From an uncultured Verrucomicrobiota bacterium (lineage in GTDB: Bacteria > Verrucomicrobiota > Verrucomicrobiia > Opitutales > Opitutaceae), in contig CAJXQX010000016.1 of NCBI GenBank assembly GCA_913058185.1, positions 1-58,326 of the forward strand: 58,326 nucleotides of DNA, read 5' to 3'. Shown here one piece after another: positions 42,389 through 50,969 of the stretch (positions are counted from its first letter, which is position 1; each line of letters opens with the position of its first letter). The notes beneath the pieces were generated by a model that was given only the letters and a program-made list of their open reading frames with translations, was not told the DNA's origin and ran no database searches. The translations under genes were made by a program, and so were the position numbers.

Positions 42389-44038
42389 TCACTTTTGGAT
42401 TCTTCTCTTATCCTGCCTCGTCGCTTCGAGCTGGGCCTCGATAACCTTTTTCGATCCGAACTTTTCGACTTCTTCAAAAAACCTACCGTTTTCGATGAGG
42501 CGAGGATCGCCTGTTTCGCGCAGCTCGGTCATCAACGTGTTGCGGAGTGCCTCAAGCACCTGCCGGTAGGCGGGATTGGCCGCGACGTTATTCATCTGGT
42601 GGGGGTCTTTTTTCAGGTCGAATAATTCCAGTCTCAGACGCTTGCCATAGGCGTCGTCGAAATAGGATTTCCATTGAGGATCTTTCCTATTGGCGACAAT
42701 CCACGCTTTGGTCGGCCCAGCGTCTTCGTCGGGCAGCGTGTTAAATGTGTTCTGCTCCATTTGCGCCACGGTCGGCTCTTCCGGGGTATCCAGTTTATAG
42801 GGATCCCCGAGCGGATAACGATCCGGCTTAAAGTTGATGATCAACAGAAAATCCTTAGTGCGGATCGCCCTCTGCGGATAGGGAAGGTCACCGGCTCGGG
42901 CACTATAAACGTGGCGTTCGCGACCGATGTAGACCTCCGTGCGGGACGGATCGACCCAGCCCTCGGACTTCGACTCCAGCACCGGCCAGAGCGACTTTGC
43001 GGTCATCTCCTCCGGCGGTGCGACATGGCCCGCCTCCAGAAAGGTCGGGGCGAGATCCGGTAGCGTCACAAAATCATCCACGACCCGACCGCCCTTGATC
43101 CCCGGTCCCGCCAAGACGAGTGCCACTTGGGATCCAAAGTCATAGAGATTGCACTTACCGTGCGGAAAACCCGGCGCGCCATGATCACCCGAAATGGCAA
43201 TCACCGTATTTTCATATTCACCGATGCGCTTCAGCTCCTCTACGAGAACGCCAATAGCCATGTCGAAGCCCATCGCCTCGCCCAGATAGTCGTTCAGATC
43301 TTCGCGCACCGCCGGGACGTCCGGCAGGAATGGTGGCATCTTGCCTTCGAGACTCTTCGGATCCGTCCCCCAAATCGCCTGGCCCGAACCCTTGATCCAC
43401 TTGCGGTGCGTGTTGGTGGGGCCGAACCAGTAGCAGAACGGATCGTCTTGCGAGCGAGCGGCCAGAAATTGCCGGAAATTCACGCGCGTCTGCTCCATCA
43501 ACGCTTCCTTCGCCTCTGCGACCGCAATGCCCTTGGCCATCTGCCCCGTCACAAACTGCGAAAACGAATTTACGTTGCTGCCACCTTTTTTGTATTCGTT
43601 GCGCGCTCCACCATAAGGTGCGTTCCGCACGCTACCCGGTGACCACACTTTGTGGCTAAACCCGATGTGGTAGCCGTCCTCTTCGAGCAACAGCGGGTAG
43701 GTGGGAATCTTCGCGTCCCACACCGCGCCCTGAAGAATCGCGCCCCAGCCTGTCCGCCAGAAATGTTGACCAGAAAGCAGTGAGCTGCGGCAGGGCGTGC
43801 ACGACGGCGAGCTCACGTAGGCATTGGTGAAGAGCACCCCTTCCCTGGACAACGCATCAAAGTTCGGGGTGTTGACGACATCGTTGATCGTCCCCGCACC
43901 CTCCAACTCGGCATAGATGCTCGCGTGCCGTCCCCAATCGTCCGCAAACAGAAACAGAATATTGGGACGCTTCGCCGTCGCTCCTTCAAGCTTTACGGCA
44001 AACAATAGAACCACCGCGATTGGATATATCCACTTCAT
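42389..44038 (-). CDS. S1 family sulfatase (N-sulfoglucosamine sulfohydrolase-like)
   Basis: A secreted sulfatase of 549 aa from the Met at 44038 (signal peptide MKWIYPIAVVLLFAVKLEGA). A start at 44056 adds six residues. Metal ligands LFADDWGRHAS, formylglycine Cys79 in the canonical CTPCR, and VIAISGDHGAPGFPHGKC are present. The conserved gap between blocks and the DDWGRHAS block resemble heparan N-sulfatase-like enzymes. It removes a sulfate ester or N-sulfate from a glycan after formylglycine maturation; no maturase gene is in the window. Flanked by REP-like DNA on both sides, it is a single-gene unit on the minus strand. Confidence 0.88.
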   Translation of the reverse strand: MKWIYPIAVVLLFAVKLEGATAKRPNILFLFADDWGRHASIYAELEGAGTINDVVNTPNFDALSREGVLFTNAYVSSPSCTPCRSSLLSGQHFWRTGWGAILQGAVWDAKIPTYPLLLEEDGYHIGFSHKVWSPGSVRNAPYGGARNEYKKGGSNVNSFSQFVTGQMAKGIAVAEAKEALMEQTRVNFRQFLAARSQDDPFCYWFGPTNTHRKWIKGSGQAIWGTDPKSLEGKMPPFLPDVPAVREDLNDYLGEAMGFDMAIGVLVEELKRIGEYENTVIAISGDHGAPGFPHGKCNLYDFGSQVALVLAGPGIKGGRVVDDFVTLPDLAPTFLEAGHVAPPEEMTAKSLWPVLESKSEGWVDPSRTEVYIGRERHVYSARAGDLPYPQRAIRTKDFLLIINFKPDRYPLGDPYKLDTPEEPTVAQMEQNTFNTLPDEDAGPTKAWIVANRKDPQWKSYFDDAYGKRLRLELFDLKKDPHQMNNVAANPAYRQVLEALRNTLMTELRETGDPRLIENGRFFEEVEKFGSKKVIEAQLEATRQDKRRIQK

Positions 44039-44486
44039 GATTTTTTCTTGGTTCATCTCAATATACTGAATCATTTGGGAGCCGAAAAGGATCGAACGCA
44101 AAAGATAAAGATCCCGATCGAGCACTTGATTTGCACTCCTCACGAGCCGTTCCCGGAGCCTGCTACCTTATCATCTTTATCCGGTTCGCTCATCTACCGG
44201 AGGGTCTTCTTGGCATCCTCCAGAGCGATCAAAAGACGTCAGGGTTCGACATGAGACAAACTGTTGGGAGATCAGGAGCTGTCGGGGGCAGTCAAAACGG
44301 GTCAATACTTAATGTTTGTGGTAAGTATCGAGCCCGTTTGGAGCGCACCGTTTTCAGATCAGTTAAAAAGCAAGACCTCACGTTTTCTGACTGACCGGGT
44401 TTACTTTAAGCGTTTGCCCCCGTTTTCGGCCTCAAACATTCTGAGCTGGCCGGACTATCGCGCCAAAATCTAATTTCCTATCAGTA
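44039..44486. other. Intergenic cluster of REP-like elements
   Basis: About 450 bp with no supported gene. It holds the short block CGAACGCAAAAGATAAAGAT (44093-44112) shared with two other places, a degraded copy of element B (44231-44388) and a small perfect-looking hairpin nested inside it. CTGACCGGGTTTACTTTAAG at 44389 may be a further fragment. Confidence 0.6.
44231..44388. repeat. REP-like element B, degraded copy with a nested hairpin
   Basis: The left end AAAAGACGTCAGG (44231-44243) and the right end AGACCTCACGTTTTCT (44373-44388) match element B with a few changes. Inside, AAACGGGTCAATACTTA (44295-44311) faces TAAGTATCGAGCCCGTTT (44322-44339), a second inverted repeat with a terminus of the GGGTCA type. 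It looks as if one repeat was inserted in another. Confidence 0.7.
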
Positions 44487-45395
44487 ATGAGTAAGTCGCC
44501 CCATTCTGCTCCAGTGCTCACTGACCTTCGCGACCAGTGGTGGTCAGCAGACTTCTTACAACTTTTAGTCGAAAGGCTCGCGCTTGGCGAGTGCCAGAGC
44601 ATCGCTGACATTGGCAGTGGACAGGGCCACTGGGGGCAACTCCTCCTCCGACTTCTCTCAGGCAGCGCCACCCTCCAAGGAGTAGATCGAGAATCAGAAT
44701 GGGTGCAGCGCGCTCAGGAACGTGCTGACAGCCTCGGCCTCGGTAGCCGCTGCAGCTATCAGCAGGGGGCTGCGGAGACTTTGCCCTTCGCGGATGAGCA
44801 ATTCGATATGGTCACCTGCCAAACTCTTTTGATGCACGTCGCAGATCCTAAGCAGGTGCTTCAGGAGATGATTCGAATATTGCGGCCAGGCGGCCGTTTA
44901 CTGCTTTTAGAGCCCAACAACGTTGCGCAACAGATGATTGCTGACAGCGTAAACCGGGCATTAAGCGCAGAGCAGCTTGCGGGTGTCTTCTCCCTCTTCG
45001 TCACCTGTTCACGCGGACGAGCAGCACTTGGTCGTGGTGATGACTGCATCGGAGATCTGCTGCCAACGCTGCTATCAGACCTCGCCCTTGAAGACATGCG
45101 GGTGTTTCAAAACGAACGCGTCCACTGCATCCAGCCTCCCTACAGCGCGGCAGATCGAGACGAGCTCCAACAGTCGGCCAACCATGCCGAGAATAAGTTT
45201 TGGCTCTGGGACAAGGAGGATGCCAAGGCCCTATTCGAGGCCGGCGGCGGCGACCCCAACACATTCGCAGATTGCTACCAGGCCTTTGAGCGCCGAACAG
45301 AGCTATTCGCCGAGCAGGTGGAGGCTCAGACCTATGCCTCCAACAACGCCTCGCTCCACTATGTTGTCTGTGCGACTCGGCCACTTTGTCGCTGA
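44487..45395 (+). CDS. Class I SAM-dependent methyltransferase
   Basis: A 302-aa soluble protein. The SAM-binding loop is IADIGSGQGHWG (about 40-50), followed by the acidic GVDRESEW, the GAAETLPFADEQFDMV block and the post-motif IRILRPGGRLLLLEPNN. This is the Methyltransf_11/UbiE-like layout. The C-terminal third is specific and unassigned. No gene nearby suggests a substrate. It lies between REP-like DNA on both sides and is on the strand opposite to the sulfatases, so it may be a cargo of this unstable region. Confidence 0.82.
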   Translation: MSKSPHSAPVLTDLRDQWWSADFLQLLVERLALGECQSIADIGSGQGHWGQLLLRLLSGSATLQGVDRESEWVQRAQERADSLGLGSRCSYQQGAAETLPFADEQFDMVTCQTLLMHVADPKQVLQEMIRILRPGGRLLLLEPNNVAQQMIADSVNRALSAEQLAGVFSLFVTCSRGRAALGRGDDCIGDLLPTLLSDLALEDMRVFQNERVHCIQPPYSAADRDELQQSANHAENKFWLWDKEDAKALFEAGGGDPNTFADCYQAFERRTELFAEQVEAQTYASNNASLHYVVCATRPLCR

Positions 45396-45621
45396 CCCCT
45401 TTTCGCCGCTTTTACTTAGGTGAGCTTCTCTTTTGATCCTTGCTGAAATAAATAGAGAGATCAAAAGGATCGATGCTTAATGTTTGGGGTTTAGGTGCCC
45501 AAAATTGAGGGGGTCTGAAAAGGGGGCGAACGCAAGAGATGAAGATCCGAATACTTCGAGTTACGTTGGTTTGATCAAATGCTCCGGGGGTATTTCTGGA
45601 GGGGGAATCTGAGGGAGTGGA
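45396..45621. other. Intergenic stretch with REP-like fragments
   Basis: No gene. AAAAGGATCGATGCTTAATG (45465-45484) resembles the terminus of the nested hairpin at 44295, and CGAACGCAAGAGATGAAGAT (45528-45547) is a copy of the block also at 42073 and 44093. The part from 45562 belongs to the duplicated segment. Confidence 0.5.
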
Positions 45622-47016
45622 TCACGCTGGACTCTGGGCTGATCTTTCCGCGGCATTTTGTGCCATGGTTGCTTCCAGTTCTTGCTCAAGCTTGTAATCG
45701 ATCTTGTAAAATAGGGTGACGAAGGCGGTCAGAAATGCGATGGAGGCGGGGATGACACTCATGAGCATAACGATGCCATTCAGGGTATCGGGAGCCTGCT
45801 CCATGTTTGCTTCGAAACCGTAAAACCCGAGGAGGAATCCCGCGGAAGATCCGCCGAGCGTCCAACCGAGTTTCTGCGAGGTCGTCCCGGCAGAGAAGAT
45901 CAGGCCCGTGGCACGTCGGCCCATTTTGTATTCCGCGTAGTCGGCGGTATCGGCGAACATCGCCCAAGTCAGAGGCATGAGTGGCGCAGCGAGAAAGGAG
46001 CCGACCAGATGGAGACTGAACAAGAGCACGATATCTGTCGGACCGATGAAGTAGAAGCCCAGTAGCAGGATCGCATTGATCAGAGTCAGACTGATGTAGG
46101 CCCGCCGTTTGTCGCGAAACTGCGCGACAATGAACTTCGTGCACGATACGCCCGCGATGGCCAGAACGGTTCCGGAGACCAGAAAGCTGGTGGCGAGACT
46201 CAGGTCTCCGATGTAATACTTGAAGTAATACAATATCGCGCCGCCCCGCACCGAGATATGGACGAGCGTGAGCACGCCCACCACGCAGAATACCAACCAG
46301 GGTCCATTTTTAAGGAGATCCTTCAGATCTTCCCAGACCTTGTTCTGGCGCGGCGGGGGAATGACACGCTCGCGGGTGAATTTGAACGTAATGAAAAACA
46401 GTCCGCCGGCGGCAACCGCATACACGCACATCGTCAGAAAGTAGCCTTGTTGGTCATTTCCTTGCCCCAGGGTGGCCACCAACCACAGCAGCGTTCCTCG
46501 CACAATCAAACTGCCGGAATTCGCGCCGAGAAATCGAAATGAGGCGAGAACCGTTCGTTCCTCTGAGTTCGATGTCATGACGCCCATCAAGGCCGAGTAG
46601 GGGACATTGATCGCGGTATAGGCCATGCCGACCAAGGAATAGGTGACATAAGCCCAAATCAGTTTCCCGGTCATGCTCAGGTCCGGCGTCATAAATACCA
46701 AAATTCCGGTAATCATGAAAACCGGGATCATCCAGAGAATCCAGGGGCGGAACTTACCATGGCGGGATTTGGTGCGATCCGCAATCATACCCATGATGGG
46801 GTCATTGGCCGTATCCCAGAAGCGCGTGATCAGGAGCATCAAGCCGGCCGCAATGGCACTGATGCCAAAAACATCCGTGTAAAAAAACATCAAGAACTCG
46901 GCCAAGGTCGTATAATAAAGACACGATGCGGTGTCCCCTAGTCCATAGGCTACTTTCTCGGTGAGGGGGAGTTTGCCTCCCGGTTTGTCGGCGGGAGGTG
47001 GGAGCGGGGATGACAT
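45622..47016 (-). CDS. GPH-type MFS sugar transporter
   Basis: A 464-aa inner-membrane symporter of the glycoside-pentoside-hexuronide:cation family, with about 12 membrane segments. Signatures: KVAYGLGDTASCLYYTT at the N-terminus, ITRFWDTANDPIMGMIADRT with the conserved Asp pairs, and SRHGKFRPWILW after helix 3. These permeases import mono- and disaccharides, often uronides, with Na+ or H+. It is the last gene of the minus-strand sulfatase operon, 17 bp after a sulfatase gene, and the likely import step for the product. Part of its 3' end is duplicated at 42109-42273. Confidence 0.92.
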   Translation of the reverse strand: MSSPLPPPADKPGGKLPLTEKVAYGLGDTASCLYYTTLAEFLMFFYTDVFGISAIAAGLMLLITRFWDTANDPIMGMIADRTKSRHGKFRPWILWMIPVFMITGILVFMTPDLSMTGKLIWAYVTYSLVGMAYTAINVPYSALMGVMTSNSEERTVLASFRFLGANSGSLIVRGTLLWLVATLGQGNDQQGYFLTMCVYAVAAGGLFFITFKFTRERVIPPPRQNKVWEDLKDLLKNGPWLVFCVVGVLTLVHISVRGGAILYYFKYYIGDLSLATSFLVSGTVLAIAGVSCTKFIVAQFRDKRRAYISLTLINAILLLGFYFIGPTDIVLLFSLHLVGSFLAAPLMPLTWAMFADTADYAEYKMGRRATGLIFSAGTTSQKLGWTLGGSSAGFLLGFYGFEANMEQAPDTLNGIVMLMSVIPASIAFLTAFVTLFYKIDYKLEQELEATMAQNAAERSAQSPA

Positions 47017-47033
47017 GGGAAGGGGGACTGTTT

Positions 47034-48368
47034 TTATTTCGGCGGGTAGACGCCGCGCACCTTGAGGTAGTCGATTCGGGTGCCTTTGCTGGGGTAAGCG
47101 TTGATCGCGGCTTGGAGGTTCCGGTGGGCTTGCTTCACCGTGGGAGCAGCCACTTCAAGATCGATGACGGCTGTCTCCATGACATCCACCTGGGTGTCGT
47201 AGAGATCGCCGTTGTCATAGAGCTTGTAGCGTCGATCCCGGGCATACCGCACCTCGGGGTGATTGTTTGAGTCGTTGAACTTTTTGGCGTAGGGATGCGG
47301 GAAGTAGTAGCCGTAGATCCACTCCCGTGGGTTTCCGCATTCACTCAGGCATTGGGGCCAAAAGCTTACGCCGTCGGCGTCGGTTGATTCTTTAGGGGGC
47401 AGGCCCGCGGCCTCGACGATGGTAGGAAAGAAGTCAGAAAAAGCGATCAGGTCGCGGTTGACCTGCTTTGCCGGAATACGCCCCGGCCAGTTGGCGATCA
47501 GAGGCACATGGGTGCCGTGGTCGCGCGTGTATCCTTTGCCCCCGCTGATGCGTTGGCCGTTGAATTCGGAAACGAGGTTTTTGTTGGTCCCGTTGTCTGC
47601 GGTAAAAATAATCAGCGTGTTGTCGCGCACTCCCTGGGCTTCGAGTGTATCGACCAGGCGACCCACCAGCGCATCCATAGTGTTCACCATATCGATGAAG
47701 TTCTTCTTATCGCTGGTCTCGCCTCGGTCCTTGCTGTTCGGGGTGGGGAGAAAAGGGTCATGCACGAGAATCATCGGGTAGTAGGCGAGAAAGGGCGTGT
47801 CGGTCTCGGCGCAAGACGTGATGAACTCGGCCAGAAAATCCGTGCAGGCATCTGGACCGTAGCTGTCGTCCGGTAGACCCATTAAGGCACCGTCTTTTTC
47901 AAGGGAAGGGTTCCAGTAACGCTCGCGAGAGGTGAGGGGAGTGTTCCACAAGCAGTAGGTATCGAATCCCGCTTCATTAGGATGGGTGCCACCTTCGGCG
48001 GTGAGCAATTGCCACTTGCCCGCGACGGCGGTCGCGTAACCCGATTGGCGGAATTGATGGGCGAAGGTGGGTTCCCCGGCGGGGTAGATGCCGAAGTCCT
48101 CATAATTGAATACGTTGGACTTCCCCGACAGGAGATTGACGCGACTCGGCGTGCAGACCGGTGTGGAGTGACAGTTTTCGAACCGAATTCCCGCTGCAGC
48201 CAGAGCGTCCAATCGAGGGGTCGAATACTCTTTGCTACCGTAGCTGCTGAAACACTCGAACCCGATATCATCAGCCATGATGAGCAAGACGTTTACCGTT
48301 TTGTCAGCAGCCGTGGCGACAGAGGCCAGCATCCCCAGAACAGCCAGGGAGAGGTTAAATATCTTCAT
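47034..48368 (-). CDS. S1 family sulfatase
   Basis: A secreted sulfatase of 444 aa. The start at 48368 begins a signal peptide (MKIFNLSLAVLGMLASVATAA); the frame is open further upstream (48395) but without export signal there. Metal ligands MADDIGFECF, formylglycine Cys72 in CTPSR and FTADNGTN with the late ligand pair are present. It resembles arylsulfatase-type S1 enzymes with a short C-terminal region. It lies between the transporter gene and another sulfatase gene (10 bp gap to the latter). Substrate position and sugar are not predictable. Confidence 0.9.
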   Translation of the reverse strand: MKIFNLSLAVLGMLASVATAADKTVNVLLIMADDIGFECFSSYGSKEYSTPRLDALAAAGIRFENCHSTPVCTPSRVNLLSGKSNVFNYEDFGIYPAGEPTFAHQFRQSGYATAVAGKWQLLTAEGGTHPNEAGFDTYCLWNTPLTSRERYWNPSLEKDGALMGLPDDSYGPDACTDFLAEFITSCAETDTPFLAYYPMILVHDPFLPTPNSKDRGETSDKKNFIDMVNTMDALVGRLVDTLEAQGVRDNTLIIFTADNGTNKNLVSEFNGQRISGGKGYTRDHGTHVPLIANWPGRIPAKQVNRDLIAFSDFFPTIVEAAGLPPKESTDADGVSFWPQCLSECGNPREWIYGYYFPHPYAKKFNDSNNHPEVRYARDRRYKLYDNGDLYDTQVDVMETAVIDLEVAAPTVKQAHRNLQAAINAYPSKGTRIDYLKVRGVYPPK

Positions 48369-48378
48369 GGCCTGAAAT

Positions 48379-49800
48379 TCACTTGGTGGTGGCATTGGTG
48401 GCGGCCACTTCGGGGAATTGATATTTTGCTCGTTTTGTCTTTCGGGCCACGGGATCGGGGTAGTGCTCCGCTCTCCAAGTGGAATGAAGCTCGGCCATCT
48501 CCGATACCATTTCGGGATACTGGTCGGAAAGATCGCGCTCCTCGGATATATCAGATTTAAGGTTATAGAGTTCAGGCTCTTTCCAGAATTGATGCACGAG
48601 CTTCCAATCGCCCCGCATCACCGCCAGATTGTGCTTCGTCTCCCAGTGAATGGCATCCGTTCTGGAATAGTCACTCCCGGTCAGTAAGGGCATCAGTGAG
48701 TGCCCATCTATTTCCATGTTTTCCGGAACAGGCATTTTCACGGCATCAAGAATCGTGGGGAGCACATCCATCGTCACGGCGATTCCATCACGCTGGAGAC
48801 CGGCAGGAATACGGTCGGGCCAACGGGCGATGAAGGGCACGCGAATACCGCCTTCGTAGGTGGAGAACTTCCATTCGCGCAGGGGACCATTAGAGATATT
48901 GGCCCCCCTGGGGCCGTAGGCTTTGCTTTCGGCCGAAGGCCCATTATCGGACATGAATATGACCAGGGTATTTTCGCCGAGGCCAAGGTCATCAACGACG
49001 CTCATTATTCGGCCGATACCCGTGTCCAGTTGCTCGACCATAGCCGCATAAATCGCAAAAAGCTCATGGTCGTATTTCGCGCGGTATTTTTCGATAAGAT
49101 CCGCGGGAGCTTCCATCGGTGAGTGGGGTGCAGTGTAAGACAGAAACATGAAGAACGGCTGGTGGGTTTCCTGCGTCTTCAGGTAATCAATGGCTTGGTC
49201 GGTGATCGCGTCCGTGTAGTAGTCGGTGATTGGGATGGGCGTTTCGTTGTGATAACTGCCGGTTACATCGTAGTAGTTAGATTGGCCGGCCAGGGTGCCC
49301 CAAAATTCATCGAATCCATGGGTGCGGGGCCAAGAGCTGGGATCGTATCCCAGATGCCACTTTCCGATCAGGATGGATTGATAATCACCCGCTTTGAGCA
49401 CTTCGGGTATCGTGACCGCTGAATGATCCAAAGAGAGTCTCGGGCTTCCTTCCTTCGCCTCGGGCGCGGCGAGCTGGGGCATTCCCACGCTATGGGGATA
49501 CCGACCGGTTAGGAGTGCCGCTCGGGTGGGTGAACAGATCGGCGCGGACGCATAGAAGCGAGACAGGCTTACCCCATCCTGGGCCAATTGATCGAGATGC
49601 GGCGTGTCTATGTTGGAAGCGGGCCCCAGGTCGGCCCAGCCCATATCGTCGGCGAGGATCACCAGTATGTTCTGGGGCGGGGACGAACCGCCCGGTAGCG
49701 CGCAAGCGGATAGAATCAAACTCCCTGCGAGCAGAAAATGGAACAGATTATGGGGTGTGTGCTTCTTCAATGCTCTCAGGTGGTTCTTAGCCGTTATCAA
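48379..49800 (-). CDS. S1 family sulfatase, predicted lipoprotein
   Basis: A 473-aa sulfatase. The N-terminal signal ends in a lipobox (LSAC, Cys33), so it is probably anchored in the membrane, unlike the other sulfatases here. Metal ligands LADDMGWADLGP, formylglycine Cys89 in CSPTR, KWHLGYDPSSWP and FMSDNGPSAE are present. The layout is like arylsulfatase A-type S1 members (about 470 aa). It lies 10 bp before the next sulfatase gene and 12 bp after the Gfo/Idh/MocA gene. Confidence 0.9.
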   Translation of the reverse strand: MITAKNHLRALKKHTPHNLFHFLLAGSLILSACALPGGSSPPQNILVILADDMGWADLGPASNIDTPHLDQLAQDGVSLSRFYASAPICSPTRAALLTGRYPHSVGMPQLAAPEAKEGSPRLSLDHSAVTIPEVLKAGDYQSILIGKWHLGYDPSSWPRTHGFDEFWGTLAGQSNYYDVTGSYHNETPIPITDYYTDAITDQAIDYLKTQETHQPFFMFLSYTAPHSPMEAPADLIEKYRAKYDHELFAIYAAMVEQLDTGIGRIMSVVDDLGLGENTLVIFMSDNGPSAESKAYGPRGANISNGPLREWKFSTYEGGIRVPFIARWPDRIPAGLQRDGIAVTMDVLPTILDAVKMPVPENMEIDGHSLMPLLTGSDYSRTDAIHWETKHNLAVMRGDWKLVHQFWKEPELYNLKSDISEERDLSDQYPEMVSEMAELHSTWRAEHYPDPVARKTKRAKYQFPEVAATNATTK

Positions 49801-49812
49801 CTGTCGCGGTTT

Positions 49813-50943
49813 TTAAACTACGTTCATGCGTTGGCCTGATTCAGCCGAGGTATGGGCGGCTTCCAAAACTTGAATCACGCCGAGGCCATCGGAGAAATCG
49901 GGCGAGATGGGTTGTCCGGTTGAGATCGCAGCCAAGAAGTCTGCCACCGCATGAACAAAGGTATGCTCATAGCCGATGGTATGACCCGGCGGCCACCATT
50001 TCCCGACGTAGGGATGCTCCGCTTCGGTAGCGAGAATGGAGCGATAACCTCTGATGTGGATGGGGTCGTCATTCGAGTAGAATTCCAGTCGATTGAGATC
50101 CTCAAGGTTCCATCTCAGTGCTCCCTTGCTGCCAAATATCTCAAACTGATTCGCATTGCGTTGACCGGTCGCGAACCGGGAGGACTCAAACGATCCCAGC
50201 GCGCCGTTGGCAAATTTCACCAGCATTTGGGAAGCATCATCCACATCGACCGGGCCCATATCGGCACTCCCGGATTCAAGGGGTCGTTGGTGGATGAAGG
50301 TATTTTTTTGGCAATATACGGATTCGATTTTGCCCACCAAGAAATGGGCCAGATCCACACTGTGGGAGTTTAAATCTCCGTGCGGCCCGAACCCGGCATA
50401 CTCTTTCTTCAGCTTCCATCCCAACGGAGCCTCAGGGTCTACCAGCCAGTCTTGCAGATAGGCCCCACGCCAATGTCGGATCTCTCCGATGCGGCCTTCG
50501 TCGATGATTTGTTTCGCCAAGGCAACGGCCGGGCTACGGCGATAGTTGTAGTTAACATAGTGGCGGATATCAGCTGCTTCAGCCTCCTGTAACATGGTCT
50601 GGGCCTCTGTCCCGGTCAGAGCCATGGGTTTCTCGCAAAACACGTGCTTGCCGCATTTGGCGGCCGCGATGGCCACTTCGGGTTGCATGGATTGGGGCAG
50701 AGCCAGATCGACCACATCCACGTCGTCGCGTTGAATCACGGTTCGCCAGTCGGTCGAGGAATCCTCGAACCCCCATCTGCGGGCGAAGGTTTTGGTTTTC
50801 TCTGGGTCGCGTCCGCACACCACTTTAAGGACCGGTTCCAGGTCGGGTTCGAAGAAGGGAATCACTTGTCGCCACGCATTGGAATGCGTTCGACCCATGA
50901 ATTCAGTGCCGATGAGAGCGATGCGTATTTTGTCCTTACTCAT
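49813..50943 (-). CDS. Gfo/Idh/MocA family oxidoreductase
   Basis: A 376-aa NAD(P)-dependent enzyme without a signal peptide. The Rossmann start IRIALIGTEFMGRTH, the EKP motif in CGKHVFCEKPM (the Lys is the catalytic base) and the C-terminal alpha/beta domain are all present. Family members oxidise or reduce sugars and inositols, and some act at C3 of glycosides. In this operon it sits next to the GMC/subunit-3 pair, so it could handle a keto-sugar made in the periplasm. Its product direction cannot be read from sequence. Confidence 0.9.
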   Translation of the reverse strand: MSKDKIRIALIGTEFMGRTHSNAWRQVIPFFEPDLEPVLKVVCGRDPEKTKTFARRWGFEDSSTDWRTVIQRDDVDVVDLALPQSMQPEVAIAAAKCGKHVFCEKPMALTGTEAQTMLQEAEAADIRHYVNYNYRRSPAVALAKQIIDEGRIGEIRHWRGAYLQDWLVDPEAPLGWKLKKEYAGFGPHGDLNSHSVDLAHFLVGKIESVYCQKNTFIHQRPLESGSADMGPVDVDDASQMLVKFANGALGSFESSRFATGQRNANQFEIFGSKGALRWNLEDLNRLEFYSNDDPIHIRGYRSILATEAEHPYVGKWWPPGHTIGYEHTFVHAVADFLAAISTGQPISPDFSDGLGVIQVLEAAHTSAESGQRMNVV

Positions 50944-50969
50944 AGGTCGCGGGATTTTTGGGCGCCTGC

